From Arthrobacter sp. (GTDB taxonomy: Bacteria > Actinomycetota > Actinomycetes > Actinomycetales > Micrococcaceae), in contig JAHFUZ010000002.1 of the NCBI GenBank assembly GCA_023264815.1, forward strand, positions 62,001 to 126,000: a stretch of 64,000 bases of DNA, written 5' to 3'. Within the stretch, counting starts at the first letter, position 1, and each line of letters opens with the position of its first letter. Under the pieces are notes generated by a model, which did no database searches, was not told where the DNA came from, and worked only from the letters and a program-made list of their open reading frames with translations. The translations under genes were made by a program, and so were the position numbers. Positions 11,844 to 24,463 of the stretch are shown one piece after another.

Positions 11844-12363
11844 TCTGGGGATCCTGGGAAGGTTCTTGCGGGGCTGCGGCCATCAGGTGCCGAAGGGAGT
11901 CAAAGAGGGCCGCTTTGTCGGCGGCCCGGCGGGTCCGGAAACCGGTGTCAAGGGTGTGGGTTCCGAGGTCCCACGTCAGGACCAGGAGCCCGTCCTTTTC
12001 CACGAACTTGCCGGCCATGCCGCTTTCCTGCCTGACGGCTGCCAGGCTCCGGACGGGGATGTAGACCGCCGGGGCTCCGGAGCGGTCCAGGAGGACGCCG
12101 TGGGGGTAGACGCTCAGGACGGCGTTGGTCCGGATGCCGAGGCTGTGCACGGCGATCCGGTCAAGCCAGTCACCGGCGGTGGTGGAGGCGACGTACTGGC
12201 CTTCCGCTGTGGCGCTCGGCTCGCCGGGTTCCGCAGGCACCGGAGGCAGGGGGTCGACGTCGGCCTGCCGCCTGAGGCGGTTCCGCCAGCCGATCCCGAT
12301 CAGGACCAGCACGACGGCGATGATCGCCAAGGTGCTGACCAGGGTGAGCATTTGGGTATCCAT
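11833..12363 (-). CDS. Single-TM membrane protein of unknown function (PH-like), pyr operon-associated
   Basis: 176 aa; N-terminal [23 protein letters not shown] then soluble domain; overlaps carA start and abuts pyrC. Confidence 0.85.
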   Translation of the reverse strand: MDTQMLTLVSTLAIIAVVLVLIGIGWRNRLRRQADVDPLPPVPAEPGEPSATAEGQYVASTTAGDWLDRIAVHSLGIRTNAVLSVYPHGVLLDRSGAPAVYIPVRSLAAVRQESGMAGKFVEKDGLLVLTWDLGTHTLDTGFRTRRAADKAALFDSLRHLMAAAPQEPSQDPQSGK

Positions 12364-13715
12364 CAGGAGGCACCTGCCGCTGACGCCGCCGATTCCCGGT
12401 AGGGCGTGTTGAGTGTACCGTCCAGGACAGTGGGGTGTCCTTTGTAGAAGGTGGCCACCACCTTGCCCGGAAGTTCCAGGCCGGCGAACGGGGAGTTACG
12501 GCCCATGGTGGCCATCGTCGACGGATCAACGGTCCAGCGGGCGGCGGGGTCCACCAGGATGACGTTGGCGGGCTCGCCCGCTTCCAGGGGCCGGCCCTGG
12601 TCTGCGAGCCGGCCGATCCGGGCGGCGGCCGTGGACGTTACGCGGGCGAAATCGGCCCAGGTCATAAGGCCCGTTTCGATCATGGCATGTTGGACCACGG
12701 ACAGCGCTGTTTCCAGCCCGGTCATGCCCATCGCCGCCTGCGCCCACTCGCATTCCTTGTGCTCGCTCGGGTGCGGCGCGTGGTCGGTGCCCACCACGTC
12801 GATGGTGCCGTCCGCCAGGCCAGCGCGCAGGGCCTGCACATCGGCATCCGTACGCAGCGGCGGGTTGACCTTGTAGACGGGGTTATAGCTGCGGACCAGG
12901 TCGTCGGTGAGCAGGAGGTGGTGCGGGGTGACCTCGGCGGTGACGTTGATGCCGCGTTCCTTGGCCCAGCGGATGATTTCCACGGAGCCGGCGGTGGAGA
13001 CATGGCAGACGTGCAGCCGCGAGTCGACGTGCTGGGCCAGCAGCACATCGCGGGCGATGATGCTCTCCTCGGCAACGGCCGGCCAGCCGGTGAGTCCCAG
13101 GACTGCGGATACGTTGCCCTCGTTCATCTGGGCCCCGGCGGTGAGGCGTGGTTCCTGCGCGTGCTGGGCCACCACGCCGTCGAACGCTTTGACGTACTCG
13201 AGTGCGCGGCGCATCAGCACCGGATCGTGGACGCAGATGCCGTCGTCGGAGAACATCCGCACCTGCGCGCGCGAGTCCGCCATGGCGCCAAGCTCGGCGA
13301 GCTGCTCCCCCGCAAGACCCACGGTCACGGCGCCGACGGGACGGACATCCACCCAGCCAGCAGCGCGGCCCAGGCTGTGGACCTGTTCCACCACACCGGC
13401 CGTATCGGCCACCGGGTTGCTGTTTGCCATGGCGTGGACGGCGGTGAAGCCGCCCAGGGCTGCCGCACGGGTGCCGGTCTCCACAGTTTCGGCATCTTCG
13501 CGGCCGGGTTCGCGCAGGTGGGTGTGCACGTCCACCATGCCGGGCAGCGCCACCAGTCCGGCGGCCTCAATAACGGTGGCTCCCTGGGCGTCCTCATGGG
13601 TGGCCGCACCGGCGCCCCGGGCGGCAATGACGCCGTCACGGATGAGGAGGTCCTCGGCGTCGCGGCCCAGGATCGCCGCACCCCGGATCAGGTACGTTCC
13701 GTTGTTCTCTGCCAT
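12363..13715 (-). CDS. pyrC: Dihydroorotase
   Basis: 450 aa; ALPGMVDVHTHLREPGREDAET metal-binding motif. Confidence 0.98.
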   Translation of the reverse strand: MAENNGTYLIRGAAILGRDAEDLLIRDGVIAARGAGAATHEDAQGATVIEAAGLVALPGMVDVHTHLREPGREDAETVETGTRAAALGGFTAVHAMANSNPVADTAGVVEQVHSLGRAAGWVDVRPVGAVTVGLAGEQLAELGAMADSRAQVRMFSDDGICVHDPVLMRRALEYVKAFDGVVAQHAQEPRLTAGAQMNEGNVSAVLGLTGWPAVAEESIIARDVLLAQHVDSRLHVCHVSTAGSVEIIRWAKERGINVTAEVTPHHLLLTDDLVRSYNPVYKVNPPLRTDADVQALRAGLADGTIDVVGTDHAPHPSEHKECEWAQAAMGMTGLETALSVVQHAMIETGLMTWADFARVTSTAAARIGRLADQGRPLEAGEPANVILVDPAARWTVDPSTMATMGRNSPFAGLELPGKVVATFYKGHPTVLDGTLNTPYRESAASAAGAS

Positions 13716-14725
13716 TAGTTGGTCTCCTCTGTGGAACGGGCTGCGGTGGTGGCGGCTGGTTCGCGGGTGTCCCCGGAGAGCAGCAGGTAAAGGGCGGCCA
13801 TGCGGACCGAGACACCGTTGCGCACCTGTGCCAGCACAGTGGAGCGCGGCGAGTCTGCGGCAGCGGCGGAAATTTCCAGGCCACGGTTCATGGGGCCGGG
13901 GTGCATGATGATGGTGTCTTTAAGTCCCAGGCTGTCCAGGGCGCGGAGCCGGTTGTCGTCAAAGCCCCAGCGGCGGGAGTATTCGCGCGTGGACGGGAAG
14001 AACGAGGCGTTCATCCGCTCCCCCTGCACGCGCAGCATCATCACCGCGTCCACCCCCAGCGACAGGGTTTCGTCCATGTTGTAGCTGACTTTGCAGGGCC
14101 ACTGTTCGACGCCGATGGGCAGCAGGGTGGGCGGCGCCACCAGCGTCACCTCGGCACCCAGGGTGCGGAGCAGCCAGACGTTGGAGCGTGCCACGCGTGA
14201 GTGCAGGACGTCGCCGGCGATGGCCACCCGCATTCCCTTGAGGTCTGCCCCCGTGGACCCGCCGCCGGAGAGCCTGGCCCAGTGGCGGCGCATGGTGAAT
14301 GCGTCCAGGAGGGCCTGGGTTGGGTGTTCGTGGGTGCCGTCACCGGCGTTGATCACGGCGGCGTCGATCCAGTCGGTGGCGGCAAGCCGGTGTGGTGCGC
14401 CGGAGGCCCAGTGCCGGATGACGACGGCGTCAGCCCCCATCGCAGCCAGGGTCTGGGCGGTGTCCTTGAGGGATTCGCCTTTGGAGACGGAGGAGCCCTT
14501 CGCAGCGAAGTTGATCACATCGGCGGACAGTCGCTTGGCTGCCGCCTCAAACGAGATCCGGGTGCGGGTGGAGTCTTCGAAGAAGAGGTTCACCACGGTG
14601 CGCCCGCGCAGTGCCGGGAGCTTTTTGACTTCGCGGTCCCCCACCGCCGCCATTTCCTCGGCGGTATCGAGGATGCGGATGGCGTTGGCCAGGCTGAGGT
14701 CTTCAGTGGAGAGGAGATGTTTCAT
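13715..14725 (-). CDS. pyrB: Aspartate carbamoyltransferase catalytic subunit
   Basis: 336 aa; [28 protein letters not shown] and [11 protein letters not shown]. Confidence 0.98.
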   Translation of the reverse strand: MKHLLSTEDLSLANAIRILDTAEEMAAVGDREVKKLPALRGRTVVNLFFEDSTRTRISFEAAAKRLSADVINFAAKGSSVSKGESLKDTAQTLAAMGADAVVIRHWASGAPHRLAATDWIDAAVINAGDGTHEHPTQALLDAFTMRRHWARLSGGGSTGADLKGMRVAIAGDVLHSRVARSNVWLLRTLGAEVTLVAPPTLLPIGVEQWPCKVSYNMDETLSLGVDAVMMLRVQGERMNASFFPSTREYSRRWGFDDNRLRALDSLGLKDTIIMHPGPMNRGLEISAAAADSPRSTVLAQVRNGVSVRMAALYLLLSGDTREPAATTAARSTEETN

Positions 14726-15309
14726 GCGCCGCCCTCGATGACCACTTCGTTGACGGTGCCGCCGCCTGCGGCGGTGTCTGTTTCCTCCAGCCGGACGCGG
14801 ACCTTTTCGGCGGACGAGGTGGGAAGGTTTTTGCCCACATGGTCCGCCCGGATGGGAAGTTCACGGTGGCCGCGGTCGATCAACACGGCAAGCCTGACAA
14901 TCCGGGGCCGGCCGAGGTCAACAATGGCGTCAAGGGCTGCCCGGATAGTACGTCCGGAGTACAGCACGTCATCAATGAGCACCACAACCTTGTTGTCGAT
15001 TCCCGTCCGCGGAAGCTGGGTGGGGTGCGGCGGCCTGGTGGGCTGGTGCGAGAGGTCGTCGCGGAACATGGTGACATCGAGCTGGCCGACAATTGCCGTG
15101 GCATCCACGGTAGGGTCAGCGGCAGCGATCTTGCGGGCCAGGCGGAGGGCCAGCGGGTAGCCGCGGCGCGGAATGCCCAACAGGACCAAATCCTTGGAAC
15201 CTTTGTTGGCCTCAAGGATCTCATGGGCGATACGAGTGAGGGCACGGTCAATGTCGGCCGAGTTGAGGACAACCCTGGCTGGAACCGGTGCGCTGGTGTC
15301 AGAAGTCAA
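14722..15309 (-). CDS. pyrR: Bifunctional pyr operon regulator / uracil phosphoribosyltransferase PyrR
   Basis: [25 protein letters not shown] motif; TTG start at 15309 preceded by GGGGAG chosen over the longer ORF (to 15336). Confidence 0.93.
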   Translation of the reverse strand: MTSDTSAPVPARVVLNSADIDRALTRIAHEILEANKGSKDLVLLGIPRRGYPLALRLARKIAAADPTVDATAIVGQLDVTMFRDDLSHQPTRPPHPTQLPRTGIDNKVVVLIDDVLYSGRTIRAALDAIVDLGRPRIVRLAVLIDRGHRELPIRADHVGKNLPTSSAEKVRVRLEETDTAAGGGTVNEVVIEGGA

Positions 15310-15408
15310 CGCTCGTCTCCCCTTTCCCCGCCTCACGGGACGGAATTAAAAAAGGATTATGTGCGGTTCAAAATTACCACATTGGCGCCGGGCACTAGGC
15401 TTTCGTGT

Positions 15409-16677
15409 ATGTCCACCAACCCTTATCAGCGGGGTCCCGGCCAAGCCGGCGGGTCCCCCGGACCCCAGGAACCGTTCCCCGGGCAGGCCAACCCCACCTG
15501 GATGGGCCGGATCGAGCCGGAGTATTACCGGCCTGCGCCAGGGACGTACGGTGCCCCGCTGCCAGCCGTGGGACCGGCGCAGCCTGCCTGGGACCGTTCG
15601 GGCATGCGCTCCGGCGGCCTGCTGGCTTTGACGATAGGCGGCGCCGCGTTGGCCTTCCTGAGCCTTTTGCTGGTGGTGCCCTTCTTGGTCTCAAGCACTG
15701 GGGTGGGTGGGTTCATTGTGGGGTTTGTGGTGTCCCTCATACCGCTGTCCGCTGTGCTCCTGACGGTTCACGCCATCGACCGCTGGGAACCGGAACCGAA
15801 GCGGCTCCTCTTCTTCGCATTTACGTGGGGCGCTGCTGTGTCTGTGGCTGTCACGCTCCTGATTCAGCCGTTTTTCGCCCTGACGTTCCAATTCAGTGAT
15901 GCCACGGACCTGCCAACGTACATGGCCACCGTCCAGGCACCCATAGTGGAGGAATTCGCCAAATCGCTGGGCCTGCTGTTGCTCCTGCTCCTGGCCCGAA
16001 AGCACTTCGACGGTCCGGTGGATGGCGTGGTGTTTGCTTTCACCATCGCCGGCGGCTTCGCATTCACCGAAAACATCCTCTATTTCGGCCGCGCCATTGC
16101 CGAATCCGCCAGCCCGGCGTCCGGCCTGGCCCAGGTGTTCCTGCTCCGCGGCGTGATGTCGCCGTTCGCCCACGCCATTTTCACCGGGACAACCGGCCTC
16201 ATCATGGGTTTTGCGGCCCGGCGCTGGCACTCCGGAGCCTCCGTCCTGGCGTTCTTCATAGGCCTGGTCCCGGCCATGCTCCTCCACAACCGGTGGAACA
16301 GCATGGGTGCGGGCTTCATCGCCGAGTACGTTTTGGTCCAGGTGCCGATCTTTGTGCTGGCCGTGGTGGGCATCGTCCTGCTCCGGGTGGCAGAAAACAG
16401 GCTCACCCGCCAACGGCTGATGGAGTATTCCGCGGCTGGCTGGTTCAGCCCCGCCGAAGTGGAACTGCTGGCCACCCCACGCGGGCGGCGGACAGCACTG
16501 CACTGGGCGGCCGGCTACCACCGCCGGCCGCAGATGAAGGCGTTCCTGCATGCTGCCACAGAGCTCGCGTTCATCCGGCAGCGGATCCTCAGCGGCCGCG
16601 ACGTGCCCCTCCACCAGGCCGAGGAACAGCAGCAGTTGCAGCGCGTCCTGTCGCTGCGCGCCGCCGTCGCGGGCTGA
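15409..16677 (+). CDS. PrsW family glutamic-type intramembrane protease
   Basis: In-frame ATG at 15409 of the 14839-16677 ORF; multi-TM protein with QAPIVEEFAKSLGLLLLL and AFTIAGGFAFTENILYF. Confidence 0.9.
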   Translation: MSTNPYQRGPGQAGGSPGPQEPFPGQANPTWMGRIEPEYYRPAPGTYGAPLPAVGPAQPAWDRSGMRSGGLLALTIGGAALAFLSLLLVVPFLVSSTGVGGFIVGFVVSLIPLSAVLLTVHAIDRWEPEPKRLLFFAFTWGAAVSVAVTLLIQPFFALTFQFSDATDLPTYMATVQAPIVEEFAKSLGLLLLLLLARKHFDGPVDGVVFAFTIAGGFAFTENILYFGRAIAESASPASGLAQVFLLRGVMSPFAHAIFTGTTGLIMGFAARRWHSGASVLAFFIGLVPAMLLHNRWNSMGAGFIAEYVLVQVPIFVLAVVGIVLLRVAENRLTRQRLMEYSAAGWFSPAEVELLATPRGRRTALHWAAGYHRRPQMKAFLHAATELAFIRQRILSGRDVPLHQAEEQQQLQRVLSLRAAVAG

Positions 16678-16684
16678 CACGCAG

Positions 16685-16727
16685 AAAAGGACCGGCACCA
16701 CCGCAGGGTGGTGCCGGTCCTTTTTCT
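16685..16727. terminator. Bidirectional Rho-independent terminator between convergent prsW and nusB
   Basis: Perfect 18-bp stem AAAAGGACCGGCACCACC-GCAG-GGTGGTGCCGGTCCTTTT followed by T-run. Confidence 0.9.
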
Positions 16728-16759
16728 GTCACGACGTGCAGCTCAGATGAACGGCATGT

Positions 16760-17170
16760 TCAGGCGAGCAGCGAGGGCTTCAGCTGCTGCAGGCGTCCCA
16801 GGAGTCCGTTAATGAACGACGGCGACTCGTCAGTTGAGAGCGTCTTGGCCAGGGCCACCGCCTCACTGACTGCGACCCCGTCGGGAACGTCATCGTTGTA
16901 GAGCAATTCCCAGGTGCCGATCCGCAGGATGATGCGGTCCACCGAGGGCATCCGGTCCAGGGTCCAGCCCTGCGAGTACGTCTCAAGGAATTCGTCGATG
17001 GCAGCCTGCTGGGAGACGACGCCTTCCACGATTTCCAGGGTGTAGGGGTTCACGATCTGGTCGGTTTTTTCCCGCCGTGCCCTGAGCACGTCAAAGGCTG
17101 ACACGGAGCGCTGCTCCGCCTCGAAAAGTACATCAAGGGCCCGGTTCCGGGCCTTTCCGCGTGCGCTCAC
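16760..17170 (-). CDS. nusB: Transcription antitermination factor NusB
   Basis: 136 aa; MSARGKARNRALDVLFEAEQR, VDRIILRIGTWELLY. Confidence 0.97.
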   Translation of the reverse strand: MSARGKARNRALDVLFEAEQRSVSAFDVLRARREKTDQIVNPYTLEIVEGVVSQQAAIDEFLETYSQGWTLDRMPSVDRIILRIGTWELLYNDDVPDGVAVSEAVALAKTLSTDESPSFINGLLGRLQQLKPSLLA

Positions 17171-17733
17171 TACTCGCTGACCCGGCCAAGGTAGCTGCCG
17201 TCGCGGGTGTCCACCTTGACCTTGGTGTTGTTCTCGACGAACAGCGGGACCTGGATTTCGTAGCCGGTTTCCAGGGTGGCGGGCTTGGTGCCGGCCGAGG
17301 AACGGTCGCCCTGCAGGCCGGGTTCGGTGTAGGTGATCTCCAGGACAACGCTGGGCGGGAGTTCGATGTAGAGCGGGTTGCCTTCGTGGATGGCAATGTT
17401 GACCATCTGGTTTTCGAGCATGAAGTTGGTGGCGTCGCCTACGGTTGCACCGGAAACGGTGATCTGGTCGTAGTCGGAAGTGTCCATAAACACGAAGTCC
17501 GCACCGTCCTGGTACAGGTACTGGTAGTCGCGGCGGTCAACCGTGGCGGTTTCAATCTTCAGGCCGGCGTTGAACGTCTTGTCCACAACCTTGCCGGACA
17601 TCACGTTCCGCATCTTGGTCCGGACAAAGGCGCCGCCCTTACCGGGCTTGACGTGCTGGAATTCGATGATGTTCCAGAGCTGGCCCTCGAGCTTCAGGAC
17701 CGTGCCGTTCTTGATGTCGTTAGTGGTTGCCAC
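17170..17733 (-). CDS. efp: Elongation factor P
   Basis: 187 aa; [43 protein letters not shown]. Confidence 0.99.
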   Translation of the reverse strand: MATTNDIKNGTVLKLEGQLWNIIEFQHVKPGKGGAFVRTKMRNVMSGKVVDKTFNAGLKIETATVDRRDYQYLYQDGADFVFMDTSDYDQITVSGATVGDATNFMLENQMVNIAIHEGNPLYIELPPSVVLEITYTEPGLQGDRSSAGTKPATLETGYEIQVPLFVENNTKVKVDTRDGSYLGRVSE

Positions 17734-17887
17734 TGGTTTCCTCTGGTTTCTTATGTCTGGCGAGTTGTCAGACGTTCTATGCCGGCCAGGCAGGCCGAAC
17801 GGCCCGCCAGCGCGTGTTTGTCAAAAATCCAAGAACCATTCTACCGGTAAATCCCGGGCGCCCGGTGTCCAGTCGCTGCTGGGCCTC

Positions 17888-18405
17888 TCAGCAGGCGAGG
17901 TCCAGGACGTCGCGGGCACGCTGGAGGGCCACAGTGGACGAGTAGATCAGTGCGGCGTCAGCCGAGTGGGCAACCCGCAGGTCCAGGGCACGGGCAAAGG
18001 CTTCAACGGCACCGGAAATGTTGCCGGAGGTGTACTGCACTTTGCCCATGTACTGCAGCACAAGGGCCTCGCGGTCGGTTCCGTGGAACTCTGTGAGCAG
18101 CTGCCGGAAAAGCTCCAAGGCACGGTCCGGACGGTGCGAGACCCGCAGGACTTCGGCTTCGAAGGCACGCAGGCGGAAGGATTCAGGGTCTTTGAACCGG
18201 GCTTCCGCCAGCAGCTCCGCCGCTTCCGCCGCGTGTCCTTCCACAAGCAGGACGAAGATGTGGTCAGCGGGATCCGTGGACTGTGCCAGGGCGGCCCGGC
18301 ACACCTCGTCGTTGACGATCTCCGGAAGCAGTGACACCGGATTGATCCGCACTCCAGGGAAACCGGCCTCGGGCCAGTCGCTGGTGCCTGCCACGTCGCC
18401 CTGCA

Positions 18406-18406
<1 letters not shown>
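17888..18406 (-). CDS. TPR-like hypothetical protein
   Basis: 172 aa with helical repeats (AAELLAEARFKDPESFRLRAFEAEVL..., LVLQYMGKVQYTSGNISGAVEAFARALDLR); abuts aroB. Confidence 0.8.
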
Positions 18407-20062
<1,656 letters not shown>

Positions 20063-20063
<1 letters not shown>

Positions 20064-21262
20064 TAGTGCCCGATCGAGTCCAGGGATGCCGGAATGCTGT
20101 CCAGGTAACCCTTGATGTTCCGTGCGGTCTCCGCCACGGAGTCGCCGCCAAACTTTTCGGTGACGGCCTCGGCGAGGACCAGCGCCACCATCGCCTCGGC
20201 GACAACGCCGGCGGCCGGTACAGCACAGACGTCCGAACGCTGGTGGTGCGCCTTGGCCGGCTCCCCGGTGCTGACGTCCACAGTGCGCAGGGCACGCGGA
20301 ACCGTGGCGATCGGCTTCATGGCGGCGCGGACGCGCAGGACATCCCCGATGCTCATCCCGCCCTCGATGCCGCCGGCCCGGTTGGACGTCCGGATGATCT
20401 TGCCTTCCGCGTCCTTCACGATTTCGTCGTGGGCAGCAGAGCCGCGGCGCGCGGCCGTGAGGAATCCGTCACCCACCTCCACGCCCTTGATAGCCTGAAT
20501 GCCCATCAGGGCAGCGGCGAGGCGGGAGTCCAGACGGCGGTCCCAGTGGACGTAACTTCCCAGGCCCGGGGGCAGTCCGTAGGCGAGGACCTCCACCACT
20601 CCGCCGAGGGTTTCGCCTTCCTTGTGGGCGGCATCCACCTCCGCCACCATGGCATCGGACGTCTCGCGGTCAAAGCATCGCAGCGGGTCGGCATCCAGGG
20701 CCAGGACGTTGGCCGGAACGGGAAGTGGCTTGCCTTCGGGAACAGTCACGCTGGCGATGGAGACCGTGTGGCTGACCAGTTCGATGCCCAACTGCTTGAG
20801 GAACTGGGAAGCCACCGTTCCCATGGCCACACGGGTGGCGGTTTCGCGGGCGCTGGCGCGTTCCAGGACAGGGCGTGCCTCGTTGAAGCCGTACTTCTGC
20901 ATGCCGGTGAAATCTGCGTGGCCCGGGCGGGGCCGTGTCAGGGGTGCGTTGCGTGCCTGGTCGGCGAGGACTTCGGGGTCCACAGGGTCGGCAGCCATGA
21001 TCTGCTCCCACTTGGGCCATTCGGTGTTGGCCACCTGGACGGCTACCGGCCCGCCTTGCGTGAGGCCGTGGCGGACTCCGCCCAGAATGGTCACCACGTC
21101 CTGCTCGAACTTCATCCGGGCGCCCCGGCCATAGCCCAGGCGACGGCGTGCCAGCGATTCGGCGATCTGCCCGCTGGTGATTTCAACACCGGCCGGGACG
21201 CCTTCAATAATTCCCATCAGAGCCGGACCATGGGATTCACCGGCTGTCAACCAACGCAACAT
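20063..21262 (-). CDS. aroC: Chorismate synthase
   Basis: [28 protein letters not shown]; internal ATG at 21262 preferred over the ORF start at 21325. Confidence 0.97.
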
Positions 21263-21288
21263 AATTTCCATCCTGCCACGTGTGGCCG

Positions 21289-22149
21289 TCAGAGCGCCCG
21301 TCGGGGAAGGCCGACTGAGTCGCACATCACATCTATGACTGCTGCATTAACGTCATCACCGCGCCCGGTAAACAGGCGGACCTGTTCCACCGCCTGGTAC
21401 AGCAGCATTTCCAGGCCGGGCACCACCGCTCCGCCGCCCGCCTGCCACACGGTGGCGATGGCGCTGGGCCACGGGTCATACGCGACATCGAGCAGGACCC
21501 CGTGCGTCCCGGTCCCCAATGCGGCGATTTCAGCGGCCAGGCTGTCCGCCGCGCGCGGCGGCAGGGTGGAGATCACGACGTCGGCACTCGCTGTGGGAGT
21601 GGCCGCTTCGGTCATCGGCCGGACATCGAGGTCCAGGCCAACGGCGGCCGCTGCCGCCCGCGCCTCAGCGGCCCGCGCCGTGTCCCTGACAAAAACCTGA
21701 GCGTGGGTGGTGCCCAGGTCCTTCAAGGCAGCGACGGCGGCGGCGGCCGTCCCGCCGCCGCCGAGGATGACGGCGGAGGGGCTCGACGCTGCCCCGGCGT
21801 TGCGGACCGCGTTGACGATCCCGGCGACATCGGTGTTGTAACCGATGCGCCGGACAGTTCCGCCGGCTTCCTCGAAGGCGACGGTGTTGACCACGCCCAG
21901 TGCGCGCGCCACCCCGCGGACTTCGTCCACTTCGGACACCATGCCGGTTTTCAGCGGCATGGTGACGGAGAGCCCGCACCAACCATCCTGGTTCCTGACA
22001 CGCTGCATAAAGGCCGGCAGGTCCGGCCCCGTCAGATCCACGGCCGTATAGCCGATGTCCACGCCAAGCTTGCTGTAGGCCGCCAGGTGCAGGGCCGGTG
22101 ACTTGGAGTGGCTGATCGGGTGGCCCAGGACGGCAGCCCGAAGGCTCAC
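21289..22149 (-). CDS. aroE: Shikimate dehydrogenase
   Basis: [24 protein letters not shown] start at 22149 overlaps the mltG stop (GTGA). Confidence 0.95.
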   Translation of the reverse strand: MSLRAAVLGHPISHSKSPALHLAAYSKLGVDIGYTAVDLTGPDLPAFMQRVRNQDGWCGLSVTMPLKTGMVSEVDEVRGVARALGVVNTVAFEEAGGTVRRIGYNTDVAGIVNAVRNAGAASSPSAVILGGGGTAAAAVAALKDLGTTHAQVFVRDTARAAEARAAAAAVGLDLDVRPMTEAATPTASADVVISTLPPRAADSLAAEIAALGTGTHGVLLDVAYDPWPSAIATVWQAGGGAVVPGLEMLLYQAVEQVRLFTGRGDDVNAAVIDVMCDSVGLPRRAL

Positions 22150-23861
22150 GCGCAGCGGCCGTCGTTGGCCCGGCACCAGGTGTTGTACTGCTCCACGTAG
22201 ACGTTGTGCTCCGCAAGCGTTTTGGAGAACTTGGTCTCCTTTGTGTCCAGGTTAATGGTCACCCAGTACAGGAATTCGTTCGACTTGGGCTTGGCTGCGG
22301 CATCGATGGCCGTTTTGCCAGGCGAGCCGATGGGGCCGGGGGGCAGGCCCGCGTTGGCGTAGGTGTTGTAGGGGTTGGACTTGTCCCGGCGCTCCTCTTC
22401 GGTGAAGTTGAAGCTCCTGGTCCCCAGGCCGTAAGTCACAGCCGAGTCCACCTGAAGGTAGCCGTTGGTCTGGTCATTGGGCTTGAGCCGGTTGTAGATG
22501 GCACCGGCTACGTCCCTGTACTCTGCCTGGCCGCCTTCAGCCTGCACAATGCTGGCCACCGTGACGGCTTCGTACTGCTTGGCGGGGTCGCTGATGCCCT
22601 GCGCCTCCAGTTCGTCCTTGGTGGTCTTCACCAGGGACTGCAGGATGTCCTTGGCGGGTGTTCCCAGGGGCAGCCGGTACTCTCCCGGGTGCAGGTAGCC
22701 CTCAAGGTTCCTGGCGTTGGCCGGGAGGCCGAACTGCTGGGGCGAATCGCTGTATTCCTTCAATTGCTGGATGGATATCCCCGATCCTTCGGAGATGGCC
22801 TGCAGCGATTCGCCGATCCGCAGGCCTGCGCTCAAGGCGAAGTAGATGACCTTGGTCTTGTCCTGGCCCAGCAGGACGTTTACGGCGTCGGCGTTCTTCA
22901 TTTCCTGCTTGAACGTGTAGTCGCCCGGCGAGAGCGTCCCTCCCGATGCCATGAACGCCTGGAGAAAGGTGTCCGAGTTGGCCACCACCTTCCCGGTCTC
23001 CAGTTTCAAGGCCACCGAGCGTGTTCCTTCCCCGGGCTCAACCGATACCTGCACTTCACCGTTGCCCGGGCCAGGGTAGTCGCTCATCTTGTCCGAGCCC
23101 AGGAGGGGCTTCAGGAATTGGGCGCCAACGGCGATAGCGGCAACAAACACCACCAGCGTGAGGAACAGCGCCACCAGGCGGCGCCGGCGGCGTACCTTCT
23201 TCGAAGGCTTGGCCGCTGCAGAACCTGCCGCAGCGCCGGCCAGCAGGCCTTCCCCGGCGTGCCCGGCGTGCTGGTCGTAGCCGTGCTGGTTATGGTCCTC
23301 GTAATGGCCGTCATAATGCTGATCGTCATAATGGACGTCGTCAGGGTGGGCATACCCGGCTGTGTGCCCCGCATACGGTTCCGCTTCGTGGTAGCCGGCT
23401 TCGTGGTGCAAACCGCCGTGCCGGGCATCGTCGGTGTGGAAGTCCTGGACAGGGGCCGCATGGGCATCCTGAACCGTCTCGAAATGCTGCGTGGCGTCGG
23501 CGGGAGGCACCGTGTCGAGATGCTGCGTTGAGTCCGAGTGCAGTTCCGGCTCAGCGGCCGGTGGAAAGTGGTGGCCCTCGGCCGGGCCGTCCGGCAGCAC
23601 AGGTGCGGTGACGGGTTCGGCCGGAGCGACAGGCTGGCGGTCCGGGGCTGCCGGGACAACGGGGTCGGCCGTGAACGGCTCAGCGGCCATCGGTTCCTGC
23701 TCCGGGGCGCTGACATCGTGACCCGTTTCGTAAGCCTGCTCCGGAACGGGGTTGCCGTCTCCGGTGTGCTTCTCCAGTGCGCGAAGCTCTTTGCGGGTCA
23801 GCGGCCTGGCGCCACCATTGCTGATGGCGCCCGGGGCGTCGTCGTTATTGGACGGGCTCAC
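22146..23861 (-). CDS. mltG: Endolytic murein transglycosylase MltG with long cytoplasmic N-terminal extension
   Basis: YceG/MltG core ...TVASIVQAEGGQAEYRDVAGAIYNRLKPNDQTNGYLQVDSAVTYGL; single TM; GTG start at 23861 (VSPSNNDDAPG) next to the ruvX stop. Confidence 0.93.
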   Translation of the reverse strand: MSPSNNDDAPGAISNGGARPLTRKELRALEKHTGDGNPVPEQAYETGHDVSAPEQEPMAAEPFTADPVVPAAPDRQPVAPAEPVTAPVLPDGPAEGHHFPPAAEPELHSDSTQHLDTVPPADATQHFETVQDAHAAPVQDFHTDDARHGGLHHEAGYHEAEPYAGHTAGYAHPDDVHYDDQHYDGHYEDHNQHGYDQHAGHAGEGLLAGAAAGSAAAKPSKKVRRRRRLVALFLTLVVFVAAIAVGAQFLKPLLGSDKMSDYPGPGNGEVQVSVEPGEGTRSVALKLETGKVVANSDTFLQAFMASGGTLSPGDYTFKQEMKNADAVNVLLGQDKTKVIYFALSAGLRIGESLQAISEGSGISIQQLKEYSDSPQQFGLPANARNLEGYLHPGEYRLPLGTPAKDILQSLVKTTKDELEAQGISDPAKQYEAVTVASIVQAEGGQAEYRDVAGAIYNRLKPNDQTNGYLQVDSAVTYGLGTRSFNFTEEERRDKSNPYNTYANAGLPPGPIGSPGKTAIDAAAKPKSNEFLYWVTINLDTKETKFSKTLAEHNVYVEQYNTWCRANDGRCA

Positions 23862-24456
23862 TGTAGCCTTCCGTGTTCTGGGATCGAGACGTGCCGTCGG
23901 AGGCGGCAAAGCCAACCTCGGCTGGCGCGCCTGGTCCGGAGGGCCGGGGGCGGGCCGGCGCGCTGACGCGGCTGCCAACATCCGTTCCCCTGGCTTTTTG
24001 CATGTCGATGGCGTGCTGGAGGATACCTGCCGCAGCAACCTGATCCACCACTTTACGGTGGTTCCGGCTGCTCATGCCAGCTTCGTGCAGGTTGCGGTGT
24101 GCTGTGACACTGCTGAGCCGCTCGTCAACGAGGTTGACGGGAACGTCGAGGCCCCGGCCGGCGAGCTCTTCCACCAGCAGCTCCGCATACTCTGCGGCCA
24201 TCCGTGCGGAGGCGTGCTCCTCCCCCTTCATGGTGCGTGGCAGCCCCACGATAACCTGGACGGCTCCGAGCTCCTGTGCGAGGGAGGCAATCACCCGCAC
24301 GTCGGAGTTCTTCTTGGCGTTCCGGTCCAGGGTCTTGTACGGCGTGGCCAGGATCGAATCCCGGTCACAAATAGCCACACCCACTCGGACGGTGCCGACG
24401 TCTACCCCCAGTTTGATCCCCTGGGGGTAGCCGACGTTGTCAACGGGCTCTGTCAC
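23845..24456 (-). CDS. ruvX: Holliday junction resolvase RuvX (YqgF)
   Basis: GIKLGVDVGTVRVGVAICD, VGLPRTMKGE, VNLVDERLSSVTA; GTG start at 24456. Confidence 0.95.
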   Translation of the reverse strand: MTEPVDNVGYPQGIKLGVDVGTVRVGVAICDRDSILATPYKTLDRNAKKNSDVRVIASLAQELGAVQVIVGLPRTMKGEEHASARMAAEYAELLVEELAGRGLDVPVNLVDERLSSVTAHRNLHEAGMSSRNHRKVVDQVAAAGILQHAIDMQKARGTDVGSRVSAPARPRPSGPGAPAEVGFAASDGTSRSQNTEGYSEPVQ

Positions 24457-24463
24457 GTGTTCC

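Noticed and set aside
17579-17587. TTGTCCACA DnaA-box-like 9-mer
   Set aside because: Lies inside efp coding sequence and is explained by codons; not counted as a regulatory site.
20066-21700. 544-aa plus-strand ORF opposite aroC/aroE
   Set aside because: Antisense shadow of core shikimate genes.
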